Below, piece by piece: positions 34,160 through 46,112 of a stretch of 64,000 nucleotides of DNA; position 1 is the stretch's first letter; every line of letters starts with the position of its first letter. The stretch comes from Eunapius fragilis (lineage: Eukaryota; Porifera; Demospongiae; Spongillida; Spongillidae). The DNA lies in contig OY811974.1 of the NCBI GenBank assembly GCA_963681505.1, positions 10,531,961 to 10,595,960 on the forward strand, given 5' to 3'. The translations under genes and the position numbers were made by a program. The notes under the pieces are model-generated. The model made no database searches, was not told the DNA's origin, and saw only the letters and a list, made by a program, of their open reading frames with translations.

Positions 34160-34604
34160 GTAAGGGTGATGTGATAGGGTGGTGTGATAGGGTGATGTGA
34201 TAGGGTGATGTGATGGGGTGATGTGATAGGGTGATGTGATAGGGTGATGTGATAGGGTGATGTGATAGGGTGATGTGATAGGGTGATGTGATAGGGTGAT
34301 GTGATAGGGTGATGTGATAGGGTGATGTGATAGGGTGATGTGATAGGGTGATGTGATAGGGTGATGTGATAGGGTGATGTGATAGGGTGATGTGATAGGG
34401 TGATGTGATAGGGTGATGTGATAAGGTGATGTGATAGGGTGATGTGATAGGGTGATGTGATAGGGTGATGTGATAGGGTGATGTGATAGGGTGATGTGAT
34501 AGGGTGATGTGATAGGGTGATGTGATAGGGTGATGTGATAGGGTGATGTGATAGGGTGATGTGATAGGGTGATGTGATAGGGTGATGTGATAGGGTGATG
34601 TGAT
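34160..34604. repeat. 13-bp minisatellite, about 34 copies (unit 1)
   Basis: Head-to-tail gggtgatgtgata, almost perfect. Open frames on the minus strand are a by-product of the period. The equivalent at 42780-43118 has about 26 copies with more variants. Confidence 0.97.
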
Positions 34605-34659
34605 TTTACATGCACAAATGTACATGCGCATGCCTATTACTTTTACATGATGCACCCCA

Positions 34660-35290
34660 CCGCTCCATATAATTCTACCCCATCACTCCATATAATGCTA
34701 CCCCATCACTTCATATAATGCTACCCCATCACTCCATATAATGCTACCCCATCACTCCATATAATGCTACCCTACCGCTCCAAATAATGCTACCCCATCA
34801 CTCCATATAATGCTACCCCATCACTCCATATAATGCTACCCCATCACTCCATATAATGCTACCCCATCACTTCATATAATGCTACCCCATCACTCCATAT
34901 AATGCTACCCCATCACTCCATATAATGCTACCCCATCACTCCATATAATGCTACCCCATCACTCCATATAATGCTACCCCATCACTCCATATAATGCTAC
35001 CCCATCACTCCATATAATGCTACCCCATCACTCCATATAATGCTACCCCATCACTCCATATAATGCTACCCCATCACTCCATATAATGCTACCCCATCAC
35101 TCTATATAATGCTACCCCATCACTCCATATAATGCTACCCCATCACTCCATATAATGCTACCCCATCACTCCATATAATGCTACCCTATAATGCTACACG
35201 ACCATTCCACATAATGCTACCATACCACTGCAAATAATGCTACCTTACCACTCCAATTAATGCTACCCTACTACTCCAAATAATGCTACC
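34660..35290. repeat. 23-bp minisatellite, about 23 copies plus degenerate tail (unit 1)
   Basis: ccatataatgctaccccatc plus act, repeated; the last 100 bp are degenerate (ctccaaataatgctacccta). With the 13-bp array it fills the intron between the two exons of the membrane-protein gene. The equivalent at 43160-43620 is shorter. Confidence 0.97.
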
Positions 35291-35301
35291 CTACTACTCA
35301 C

Positions 35302-35753
35302 TGGACACAGCGGGCGATGACCAACACCAATAGCACCATAGATATCAGAGCCCCGCCCACAACTCCTCCCACTATCAACCCAATGACCTGGCTCTTGAGT
35401 TCATTGGCTGCAGGAACAGCAGTAGGGCTTCCTGAAGAGTACGGGGAAGGTGACAGCACCAGGGAGGAGTCCAATCGAAAGTGTGATGATGGTAATGGTG
35501 ATGATGGTGATGGTGATGGTGATGGTGATGATGGTGATGGTGGTGATGGAGATGGTGAGGTTGAAGGGAAAGGTAATTCTGTTGCTGAAAATGATGACTG
35601 CATTGTTGAGGGGTCCAGAGAAAATGACATTGTTGGTTGCAGTGAAGTTGATGCGGACACTTCTGATGTAGTGTTAGGGTTTCCCTCTGAGGGGGAGGTG
35701 GCCCTGATGTCGTAGACAGTGAACTCTGCCTGTAGCAGAGCACTGCCATTGTC
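35302..35753 (-). CDS. Stalk/transmembrane exon of membrane-protein gene, copy B
   Basis: Bounded by a cctcctccccag acceptor and a gtgagt donor. It encodes DNGSALLQAEFTVYDIRA, a long Ser/Thr/Pro stalk (probably O-glycosylated, inference) with a run of SPSP from a GAT/GGT microsatellite, then KSQVIGLIVGGVVGG, a hydrophobic stretch and ARCV. The frame is open, unlike copy A. Exons upstream of this one (as at 741-902) are missing because the duplicated unit starts in the preceding intron at about 35892. So this copy is 5'-truncated unless a new first exon is used. Confidence 0.65.
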
Positions 35754-36381
35754 CTGGGGAGGAGGAAAAGAGGAGCCAGGGGTGGGGCATGACAGGCTAA
35801 GGAACAATGAGCATTATGTACAGGAGGTGTGTCTTGTGGCTAGACAATGTGTGTACAATGTACCATGGGACAAGTGCATCACCAGCATGTCTATACAGTA
35901 CCACACCCACCTCCTTCCTGTGACCCCCCCCCCCCCCCTCTCCCTAAATTCCTGGATCCGCCCCTGCATCCTTTAGGTGGTACTCACTCCACAGGTAACT
36001 AGTCTCTGATCTCCAATCCTGGATGCAATTTCTGTATGAAAAAAGCCATCAATCCCATGTGATATCTATGGAGGGAAAAATATATTTGACACTTCTAGGG
36101 TTCACATTGTTAGCCTGGGTTTGTGGATAACCAGGATCAGGGGCTGGGTTGCACCCTGGACATTACGGCTTATATCTCCTCTATGGTGTGAGGTGGTAAT
36201 GCTTTTCACCAACACTCACACATACCATAGGCACCTTCCCTACAGTCCTTCTAGGTCACACATCACACATCCCCCTCCCGCGCGAAGAGCGGAAGCTTTT
36301 AGCAATATAGCAATACTGACACACATTCATAATGAAAAATCACTCAATAAAAAAGCATGAAAGTACATGTACTACTAATAC

Positions 36382-36990
36382 TAGTAGGTAGCTAGTTTAC
36401 GCATTTTTGTCATACAGTGAGGCGAAGAGCCTTCGTGGTCGCTTTTGAATGAAGATTTCTACATCTTCATGTGCATTTACGATACAATTATAATGAATGT
36501 TCATCATTGCTAATGAAGAAAGTCTTCCTTCACCCGTACTGGAGCGGAGAAGGCTTTTCAATCTTCGAAAAGCAGAAAACGAACTCTCTGCTTAGCAACT
36601 TGTTACAGGTATTATGCAACCAATCGAAAATAAGCGGTTCAGGTTTGGGAAGGTGTCTTGGTCACAATTTACAAGGGATTGTATCAAGGTGCTGGGCACA
36701 TCTTCCTTACACCTAGCCCACTTGTCCTTACATATCTCAAGTACTACATACAAACCTTCGTATCGGGGCAAATCGTCATGGTACATATTCAAATTTTGAA
36801 TGATGCTTTTTAAATCCTGTTGTTCAATGCTTACAATTTTAGCAGGAACTAGCTGTAATAAACCTTTAATGCTGGCTTTTTTATCTTCACTAAAGCGATT
36901 TTTTTAGCTCAGCTAATACCTCATCAATGAAGGGTATGACTAAAGATAGCCTGTAAAAATCAATAGCCGTATTGGCAGGATGGTTTGCTC
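36382..36990 (-). pseudogene. hAT transposase C-terminal relic, unit 2
   Basis: Same relic as 28223-28825. In-frame stretch NMYHDDLPRYEGLYVVLEIC and FPNLNRLFSIGCIIPVTSC, but a stop follows PVTSC, and an extra T at about 36900 shifts the upstream part. Confidence 0.65.
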
Positions 36991-37842
36991 TATGCAATTG
37001 TTTGGCACCCTTTCCAAATCATTCCTGTAAGGACTCACGAGTATAAAAAGATGGAGAAAACAATGGCAGTGCGTGTAATCTTAAAGATCAATATGTGCCG
37101 TTAATTGTCTCATTGGTGTGCGCAAGCTATAAGTGGTGGCGAAGCGTTAATACTTCTTTCATACGCTACATCCATTTACATCAGCAGTTACACGGTACGA
37201 TTATGTAACATGAATATATAATTAGATGAACGGAAGGGGGGGGGGGGGCACGTGCCCCCAGTGGCCCCCCCCCCCCCCCCTCCTAGATCCACCCCTGGGA
37301 TGGGGGCATTATCACCCAACACCACACCATCATATGACTGACATTGGTTACCAGAAGTGTAGGAAGCTAGAGTTCCATTTTGCCAGAAGAGTCCAACCAC
37401 TACAGATGGGTCATGAGTGCCTCCACATCACATCATAACACACATTGCCATACACCATCCATCCAAACTGTACACCACAACTCACCAATAGTCTATCACA
37501 CTAACACCAATGTAATATTATCTTGTAGGAGCAATCAGTTTCATGTATGTGTGGGAGGGTGTGATGTTGCACCTGCATTTTAAGCATTCTCAAATTAGGC
37601 ACTGGCACTTTCAAAGTTACGTTTGTGTACTAATGAATAACTCTCCTTCTGTAAAGGGGAACTCATGCATGTCATGTTGCTACTTATTCCTTCCTTCAAG
37701 AGGTTACCAAGAGAACCGTCTGGTTACCATGCAAGGGAACCTTCTAGTTACCAAGGGTACCTCTGGTTACCAGGGAACCTACTAGTTACCAAGGGTACCT
37801 TATAGCTACCAAGGGAGCCTTCTGAGGGAACCTTCCAGTTAC

Positions 37843-38093
37843 CAAGGTGTTCCTATCCCGAGTTATGCGTTGCCAAGAAGGAGACAATGTGCCGGGACTG
37901 GGTACGAGGACTGGCAGTACCCTTTTATTCTCTACAACCGTGCAGTTCTATGACAAAAAAACAAAGACGAAACTGCTCATTTTTGACTTCTAGATCGATT
38001 GCTATAAAAGCTAAATGATCCGATCAAGTATTTTTAATGTATTCATAGTCGGGGTCTAATCCTATATGGACGTTTCTAGCGAAACTTCCCATT
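37843..38093 (+). repeat. Dispersed hairpin-ended repeat, copy 3 (unit 2)
   Basis: As 29683-29957, with a 20-bp deletion near 38027. Hairpin at 38068-38089 with the same stem as copy 2. Confidence 0.75.
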
Positions 38094-38861
38094 GCATTCA
38101 TGTGCACTGGAACATGGACACTCATCCACTTCTATGAGGTATTTTCTTACACCTCACTTCCCCTACCTCACTCCTCACTCTACCATCTTAACTGTGCTCC
38201 TTTATCCAAGGCGTGAAAGACCCACAAGCATATCTGCACGTAAAACCGGAGTTAAAATGGCGGCTGTGTGTCCATTCATCGGCGGTCATCTTGAGTTAAC
38301 TTTATTTCAAATAGAATTCCAAATGATCTTAGAAAAAAAAAGAATTCTAATGTTCATGCACTGCAATCAAGACAAAAGTTTAATTGCTATCTAATTACGA
38401 CTGTTATAACTTGAATCATGATCTTAGTACTTGGTATTTTTCGAACATTGGCCCTTTTATGATCATAGCACCTCAGCTCCACCCTATGCGACGATACGTA
38501 CGCTTCAATTAGCACATATAATATAATGGGTCACTGCAGTTGACGCGGCTGTCTACAAGTTTTTACTTAGAACTCTTATACCGACATGCAAACTCATAAC
38601 ATTTTGACGGAAACATTAAGTTTCTACAGCCATTGTGGCATTTGCATTTTAAAAATAACTTGCTACAAGTTCCTTTTATCTACATGTGTATTCTATATAT
38701 AGCTACACGCATGCAGTAGTAACGAGCACGAACATTTCTGTTCTCTAAAAGGGCATGACACGTAACCTATGGTAACCATATTATTAATATCTATGATGGA
38801 ACCAACGCAAATCTGTTCTTGTTTGTATTATCGTTCGATGGCGACGAAGAAGAGGGAGATG

Positions 38862-39353
38862 CAGCGGCGGATCCAGGGGGGGGGCACTCGGGGCACGTGC
38901 CCCCCCCCCCCCCCCCCCCCCTTCATTAATAAATTCATAACTTTTCGGGCCGCATTTTATAATATAGCTGCACGATTGCGCTGTCTATTGATATCCGCAC
39001 GCATGAACTCTACTACTGTACTATATCCCGGGCCCCCCGATACGCGATCATACTCCCCCCCCCCCCGCCCTTCGTATCGGGCCAGAAACCAACAGCACCC
39101 CCCCCCCCCCCCCCCCGCTCTTCGTTTTGGGCCAGAATCTGACAGCACCCCCCCCCCCCCCCCCCCGCTCCTCGTATCGGGCCATAAACCGACAGCACCC
39201 CCCCCCCCCCCCCCGCTCCTCGTATCGGGCCATAAACCGACAGCACCCCCCCCCCCCCCCCCGCTTTTCGTATCGGGCCAGAAGCCGACCCCACCCCCAG
39301 CCACACCCACCATCCGTGCCCCCCCCCCCCCCCAAAACCTGTATCCGCCGCTG
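38862..39353. mobile_element. 492-bp poly-C-rich inverted-repeat insertion, only in unit 2
   Basis: The ends are inverted: cagcggcggatccagg and its complement cctgtatccgccgctg. agatg flanks both sides (38857-38861, 39354-39358). Units 1 and 3 have the uninterrupted gagatgatgcgttcatg, so the empty site is seen directly. Inside are about five copies of a word like ctcgtatcgggccataaacc followed by gacagcac, each separated by long C runs. No transposase; probably a hAT-like non-autonomous element, but the 5-bp duplication is unlike the usual 8 bp. Confidence 0.85.
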
Positions 39354-39358
39354 AGATG

Positions 39359-39892
39359 ATGCATTCATGTTTTTAAAAATGACTTCATTGCATACTTCCG
39401 CGCGGCCGCAGGCTTCCGATTCGGTGCTACGTCAGCACGATTAGGTCACAGATGCACGTGTACGCGTACTCCATCGGCGCCGGCTCTGTTACATGCGGTA
39501 GACCACATCCTATATACAATAATCAGTGGCTTACAACTCGTTTTGATGGCGCGGCACGTTTATTCATTCATACTATGTTGCCGTTAAGTCATTGAAATAC
39601 TAAGCATGTTTTGCACCAGATCCATGCACATTGCGGCGACGACGGCATAGTGTATGGATGCAGAGATCACCTCTGATGATGCAACCAATTCAATAAGAGG
39701 GAGAAATATTATACTTGCATGGTCAATGGTGTACATGTGAACACATTTTCTGTCGTCTATAGGGTAAAACCTATGTTTTTAGCCGTTCATGTTAAGCTAG
39801 CCCACGCATTGTTTAAATTGTATTCATACTGTGGGCAATGATGTCACACTTTCCTGTAATAAATTATCATCTCTGGACTAAGAAAAAAAAAA
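39359..39892 (+). promoter_or_regulatory. Proximal upstream region of cysteine-rich gene, unit 2
   Basis: Near copy of 30730-31263, with the CRE-like tacgtcag at 39428-39435. The 492-bp insertion lies just 5' of it, so it may separate more distal control sequence. Confidence 0.3.
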
Positions 39893-40657
39893 ATGAACCA
39901 CCTCGTGCTTGTTCTTTTGACGTTGTTGGCGATAGCACAGCGCGCTGTCAGTACTGCTCCCAATCTGGGCGGGGACCACGAAGACAGGTCGGAGAGGCAG
40001 ATCGCTATTCCGACAGCCGTCCCTAGCTCCTGCACCGCCAAGCTCTCTGACTTCAGTTACCCGTCGTCCTGCCCTAGCTACACGTTGGAACAGTCGTTCT
40101 CAAGCTTTCTGGGGAGTTTCTGTGCGACTTTTTGCAAAAGCGAGTGTATCGACCCGTTCCTGAAGTACATGGAGGCGTGCAATCTAGACACCACTAACCT
40201 GAAGCGATACTGCGGCACTGCATCCAACGGACAGTTTTGCTGTACGCTTCTCACCACGGCGAGCGGTGCTCTGACCACGGTAGCTTTTTACACCACCTGC
40301 AATTCCGCCACTTGCTTCTTTTCGACGACGATTACCAACGAATGCAGAAGTACATACGATAAGTTCGGCTGCTGCCTCGCCAACCTCAACAACGCCCTCG
40401 GATTTAACTACAACGGTTGGGGAAGCTGCAACCTGCCTTCTAGTAGTCCCTCCGAGTGCCTCTACGAGCCTTGGCCCCTCACCATCTCCAAGAATACACT
40501 CATTGCCATAGTGGCGGGGGGAGGAGGCGGTCTCATCTTGCTGTGTGTGGTCGCGTGCTGCTGCTGCCTCATCTGCTGCTGCTGCGTGTGCGGTACGAGA
40601 AAGAGTCGAGTGGTCACCATGACGACCACCGGCACCAAGATGAAACCATTCGCTTAA
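39893..40657 (+). CDS. Small cysteine-rich single-pass membrane protein, copy 2
   Basis: 254 codons, same plan as 31264-32028: signal peptide (MNHLVLVLLTLLAIAQ), cysteine-rich ectodomain, Gly/Cys-rich membrane segment and a short basic tail. Changes from copy 1 cluster at the signal peptide and at YTLEQSFSSFLGSFCATFC (copy 1 has G, Y and T there); from about residue 75 on the two copies are nearly identical, which suggests recent duplication or gene conversion. The frame is intact. Confidence 0.85.
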   Translation: MNHLVLVLLTLLAIAQRAVSTAPNLGGDHEDRSERQIAIPTAVPSSCTAKLSDFSYPSSCPSYTLEQSFSSFLGSFCATFCKSECIDPFLKYMEACNLDTTNLKRYCGTASNGQFCCTLLTTASGALTTVAFYTTCNSATCFFSTTITNECRSTYDKFGCCLANLNNALGFNYNGWGSCNLPSSSPSECLYEPWPLTISKNTLIAIVAGGGGGLILLCVVACCCCLICCCCVCGTRKSRVVTMTTTGTKMKPFA

Positions 40658-40760
40658 AATATGTGTGTTTGCCCTTTACAGATACAGTACATTGATGACT
40701 CTCATGTGATTTTTTTTCATATACAACATAAATTACTATAGTTGCATTCAGTGCTTCATA

Positions 40761-40761
<1 letters not shown>

Positions 40762-40791
<30 letters not shown>

Positions 40792-40867
40792 ATAAAAAAT
40801 TCCACAAATTGGGTTGGATAGATATTCAAAGTCAACCACAGTGAGCAACTATTGCAGACAATGGGTT

Positions 40868-40926
<59 letters not shown>

Positions 40927-41200
40927 ATGTGTGTGATAGGCTGAGAATACTTTGTGATGACCTCAAAGTCCCCTGCGCTACACAAGACAACATATCTCTG
41001 AAAACACACACACACCATGGGCGTCGGACGGCATACATGTAGGTCCGGCAAATGAATGAATAATTACAGTGGGTGGAACCACTACTGGGATACCTTTCAC
41101 GAAGCCAAATGGGAAAGTTGTTGTCTGGTATTAGACAACCCAAGGAGCATCCATGCATCCCTCTCACCCAGCTAAGGTGTATGAAGGAGCATTGCAAAAG
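40762..41200 (+). repeat. Poly-C plus GT-tract repeat family, copy 3 (unit 2)
   Basis: Same as 32130-32588, with a shorter GT tract (40870-40922). Confidence 0.85.
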
Positions 41201-42272
41201 TTCCTACACATGCTAGGGTCTGGGACGGAGCCCCAGAAGCTTTGCCAGTAGTGCATCATTAATGTCTAGAAATATCACTCCCTCGTAAAATCAGCTAATA
41301 CAAGTTAAGGTTAAGTAATATATTAATGCACTTTAGTGTTTATTCATTATACCATGCATGCAAGTTAATAAACACTCAACCATTATAGATATTACATGCA
41401 CAGTGTAAGTAAAAAATGCAAAAACTTCATGTAATTATAATTCTTATAAGTACATACGACATGCTTGGGTTACTGCAACCGTGACTGTTGTGTTTTTTCA
41501 TGCAAAAATCCATTATTCAGACGACTTCACTATTACATCATTCCACAAGAACAGTTCTAGTAACCAAACTCAATGTAATGCATCAAGTTAAAAATGCCAG
41601 CCACTTCACTTCTCCGGCCTTTTGCCAGTTCAAAATATGTATGGATTTTTTTTTTACAATGAACTGTACATGCGAGGATTACAATGGACACACAAGATGT
41701 GCTGATACTCCCACATGCATGTGTTGAAACATGTATATGACTGTGTGCATGTCAGTTGCATATAATAATTATATTATTGCACTGACTTGCTTGTATATGA
41801 TTTTTATAATCAACACAACTCACAGCATAAAGTTATGATCATGTGGGAATGCTGTATATCTATACACATATACAAAATAGAATTAGAAGAAACATTCATA
41901 TGTGATAATTCTCAGATAGCAACTGCCACTTCAACCACCGCTAGCTAGGATGACCATAAACTAAAATTATCGAATAGGGGGGCCAGCCGGGGCCTGACCG
42001 TATGATGCCCCCCCCCCCCCCCCTCCACTTCCATTGGGATAATAATTCAAATTTTTTTGGGAACCGCCGGATCAGCCGGATCGGTTCCGATGACCGTGTA
42101 CACACCCTCATCTTACACCCTCTTTCTCTTTCAATTGCTGATACAAAGCAGGTAGTACAGATGTGCACAAACCAATGGAGGCTAGGGGTGTACACTATAT
42201 TGTTTTAGGTTAGTCCTGTAATACAAACTTGTCCAGGGCAGTGGCCAACTCCTATCCATTTAATGCACACCT

Positions 42273-42411
42273 TTAGTCCAGCTTCTCATATTCCACTACA
42301 ATCCTTCCCTTCTTTTTGGGCTTCACTCCAATGTTGTCTGAATCATCTTCTGACCCGGTGTACTCTGTGAAGGAGATCTCCCTGTAGGGGTCTTGTTTGG
42401 CCCTCAGACGC
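42273..42411 (-). CDS. Cytoplasmic-tail exon of membrane-protein gene, copy C
   Basis: Same as 33656-33794, frame intact. The acceptor reads ttgattaag instead of ttgattgag; both end in AG. Confidence 0.6.
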
Positions 42412-42779
42412 CTTAATCAAAGGGGGTGTGGCACATGGCATGTGGGTGTGGTGGGACAAGACAAGCTGCATGTTATGTCTGTTCTAAGGTCATGTTCAAG
42501 TGTTCCACCTTCATATGCCCCGTACATGTACATGTACATGCAGCCTTACAACCATCATATTTCTGACACCAGCCCCCAGCCTTTCCTTCTATCTTTAAAA
42601 CTAGTCCCCAGCCCCTTCATCACATTGAAGTAAGATGGCTGCACCACACATTGCTACATGTGCATCTGATGGCAAATAAACGTGATTACATGATGGTCCC
42701 ATCCACTACACAATATCAGCTAGACAGTCAAAGTTGGGGAATGGTGCACTTCAGATGTGCACCACAAGGGTATGAAGTA

Positions 42780-43118
42780 AGGGTGATGTGATAGGGTGGT
42801 GTGATAGGGTGATGTGATAGGGTGATGGGATAGGGTGCTGTGATAGGGTGGTATGATAGGGTGATGTGATAGGGTGATGTGATAGGGTGCTGTGATAAGG
42901 GTGATGTGATAGGGTGATGTGATAGGGTGATGTGATAGGGTGATGTGATAGGGTGATGTGATAGGGTGATGTGATAGGGTGATGTGATAGGGTGATGTGA
43001 TAAGGTGATGTGATAGGGTGATGTGATAGGGTGATGTGATAAGGTGATGTGATAGGGTGATGTGATAGGGTGATGTGATAAGGTGATGTGATAGGGTGAT
43101 GTGATAGGGTGATGTGAT
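42780..43118. repeat. 13-bp minisatellite, about 26 copies (unit 2)
   Basis: gggtgatgtgata with more variants (gtgctgtgat, ggtgatggga, aaggtgatg) than the unit 1 array. Confidence 0.95.
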
Positions 43119-43159
43119 TTTACATGCACAAATGTACATGTGCATGCCTATTACTTTTA

Positions 43160-43620
43160 CATGATGCACCCCACCGCTCCATATAATGCTACCCCATCAC
43201 TCCATATAATGCTACCCCATCACTCCATATAATGCTACCCCATCACTCCATATAATGCTACCCCATCACTCCATATAATGCTACCTGATCACTCCATATA
43301 ATGCTACCCCATCACTCCATATAACGCTACCCCATCACTCCATATAATGCTACCCCATCACTCCATATAATGCTACCCCATCACTCCATATAATGCTACC
43401 CCATCACTCCATATAATGCTACCCCATCACTCTATATAATGCTACCCCATCACTCCATATAATGCTACCCCATCACTCCATATAATGCTACCCCATCACT
43501 CCATATAATGCTACCCTATAATGCTACACGACCATTCTACATAATGCTACCATACCACTGCAAATAATGCTACCTTACCACTCCAATTAATGCTACCCTA
43601 CTACTCCAAATAATGCTACC
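43160..43620. repeat. 23-bp minisatellite, about 15 copies plus degenerate tail (unit 2)
   Basis: ccatataatgctaccccatc plus act, as 34660-35290 but shorter. Confidence 0.95.
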
Positions 43621-43631
43621 CTACTACTCAC

Positions 43632-44083
43632 TGGACACAGCGGGCGATGACCAACACCAATAGCACCATATATATCAGAGCCCCGCCCACAACTCCTCCC
43701 ACTATCAACCCAATGACCTGGCTCTTGAGTTCATTGGCTGCAGGAACAGCAGTAGGGCTTCCTGAAGAGTACGGGGAAGGTGACAGCACCAGGGAAGAGT
43801 CCAATCGAAAGTGTGATGATGGTAATGGTGATGATGGTGATGGTGATGGTGATGGTGATGATGGTGATGGTGGTGATGGAGATGGTGAGGTTGAAGGGAA
43901 AGGTAATTCTGTTGCTGAAAATGATGACTGCATTGTTGAGGAGTCCAGAGAAAATGACATTGTTGGTTGCAGTGAAGTTGATGCAGACACTTCTGATGTA
44001 GTGTTAGGGTTTTCCCCTGAGGGGGAGGTGGCCCTGATGTCGTAGACAGTGAACTCTGCCTGTAGCAGAGCACTGCCATTGTC
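43632..44083 (-). CDS. Stalk/transmembrane exon of membrane-protein gene, copy C
   Basis: As 35302-35753, frame open through the membrane segment (LIVGGVVGGALIYMVLLVLV) to the gtgagt donor. It carries a few replacements (SGENPNTT, LDSSTM, IYM). Upstream exons are again absent. Confidence 0.65.
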
Positions 44084-44740
44084 CTGGGGAGGAGGAAAAG
44101 AGGAGCCAGGGGTGGGGCATGACAGGCTAAGGAACAATGAGTAACATTTAAAGTAGGTGTGTCTTGTGGCTAGACAATGTGTATACAATGTACCATGGGA
44201 CAAGTGCATCATCACCAGCAGGTCTATACAGTACCACACCCACCTTCTTCCTGTGACCCTCCCCCCCCCCCCCCCCCCCCCTCTCCCTAAATTCCTGGAT
44301 CCGCCCCTGCATCCTTTAGGTGGTACTCACTCCACAGGTAACTAGTCTCTGATCTCCAATCCTGGATGCAATTTCTGTATGAAAAAAGCTATCAATCCCA
44401 TGTGATATCTATGGAGGGAAGTATATATTTGACACTTCTAGGGTTCACATTGTTAGCCTGGGTTTGTGGATAACCAGGATCAGGGGCTGGGTTGCACCCT
44501 GGACATTCCGGCTTATATCTCCTCTATGGTGTGAGGTGGTAATGCTTTTCACCAACACTCACACATACCATAGGCACCTTCCCTACAGTCCTTCTAGGTC
44601 ACACATCACACATCCCCCCTCCCGCGCGACGCGCGGAAGCTTTTAGCAATATAGCAATACTGACACACATTCATAATGAAAAATCACTTAATAAAAAAGC
44701 ATGAAAGTACATGTACTACTAATACTAGTAGGTAGCTAGT

Positions 44741-45335
44741 TTACGCATTATTGTCATACAGTGAGGCGAAGAGCCTTCGTGGTCGCATTTGAATGAAGAT
44801 TTCTACATCTTCATGTGCATTTACGATACAATTATAATGAATGTTCATCATTGCTAATGAAGAAAGTCTTCCTTCACCCGTACTGGAGCGGAGAAGGCTT
44901 TTCAATCTTCGAAAAGCAGAAAACGATCTCTCTGCTTCGCAACTTGTTACAGGTATTATGCAACCAATCGAAAATAAGCGGTTCAGGTTTGGGAAGGTGT
45001 CTTGGTCACAATTTACAAGGGATTGTATCAAGGTGCTGGGCACATCTTCCTTACACCTAGCCCACTTGTCCTTCCATATCTCAAGTACTACATACAAACC
45101 TTCGTATCGGGGCAAATCGTCGTGGTACATATTCAAATTTTGAATGATGCTTTTTAAATCCTGTTGTTCAATGCTTACAATTTTAGCAGGAACTAGCTGT
45201 AATAAACCTTTAATGCTGGCTTTTGTATCTTCACTAAAGCGATTTTTTTAGCTCAGCTAATACCTCATCAATCAAGGGTATAACTAAAGATAGCCTGTAA
45301 AAATCAATAGCCGTATTGGCAGGATGGTTTGCTCT
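44741..45335 (-). pseudogene. hAT transposase C-terminal relic, unit 3
   Basis: The longest open version of this relic: 131 codons from NMYHDDLPRYEGLYVVLEIW through EAERSFSAFRRLKSLLRSS to the stop at 44741. The upstream shift at about 45245 is shared with unit 2. Confidence 0.7.
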
Positions 45336-46112
45336 AAGCAATTGTTTTGCAGCAATTCTAAATCATTCCTGTAAGGACTCACGAGTATAAAAAGATGGAG
45401 AAAACAATGGCAGTGCGTGTACTCTTAAAGATCAATATGTGCCGTTAATTGTCTCATTGGTGTGCGCAAGCTATTAGTGGTGGCAAAGCGTTAATACTTC
45501 TTTCATACGCTACATCCATTTACATCAGCAGTTACACGGTATGATTACGTAATATGAATATATAATTAGATGAACAGAAGGGGGGGGGGGGGGCACGTGC
45601 CCCCGGGTCCCCCATAGATCCGCTTCTGGAATGGGGGCATTATCACCCAACACCACACCATCATATGACTCATGAGTGCCTCCACATCACAACCATGAGT
45701 GCCTCCACATCACAATAAACCACACATAGCCATACACCATCCATCCAAACTGTACACCACAACTCACCTATAGTCCATCACACTAACACCAATGTAATAT
45801 TATCTTGTAGGAGCAATCAGTTTCATGTATGTGTGGGCGGGTGTGATGTTGCACCTGCATTTTAAGCATTCTCAAATTAGGCGCTGGCACTTTCAAAGTT
45901 ACATTTGTGTACTAATGAATAACCTTCTGTAAAGGGGAACTCATGCATGTCATGTTGCTACTTATTCCTTCCTTCAAGAGGTTACCAAGAGAACCGTCTG
46001 GTTACCAAGGGAACCTTCTAGTTACCAAGGGTACCTCTGGTTACCAGGGAACCTGTTACCAAGGGTACCTTCTAGCTACCAAGGGAGCCTTCTGGTTACC
46101 AGGGAACCTTCT

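Larger units (their letters stand above)
27736..35900. repeat. Tandem array, unit 1 (about 8.2 kb)
   Basis: The segment from cacacccacctccttcctgt to the next occurrence of the same words at about 35903 is repeated at 35901-44233 and in part at 44234-48710. Anchor matches: ggtggtact at 27801, 35976 and 44319; the cysteine-rich gene at 31264, 39893 and 48242; the tail exon at 33656 and 42273. Unit lengths differ mainly by minisatellite copy number and one insertion. Confidence 0.95.
35901..44233. repeat. Tandem array, unit 2 (about 8.3 kb)
   Basis: Second copy of the unit described at 27736, differing by scattered substitutions, the 492-bp insertion at 38862 and shorter minisatellites. Confidence 0.95.

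Noticed and set aside
34160-34604. CRISPR-like array
   Set aside because: Direct repeats without unique spacers; eukaryotic minisatellite.
34103-34655. Frames with SPYHITLSHHPIT repeats
   Set aside because: Produced by the 13-bp minisatellite, which returns to frame every 39 bp.
35317-35715. Plus-strand acidic frame opposite the stalk exon
   Set aside because: Antisense shadow of a GAT/GGT microsatellite inside a minus-strand exon with good splice sites.
38769-39368. Pro-rich and Gly-rich frames
   Set aside because: Translation of C runs in the mobile insertion; present on both strands and absent from units 1 and 3.
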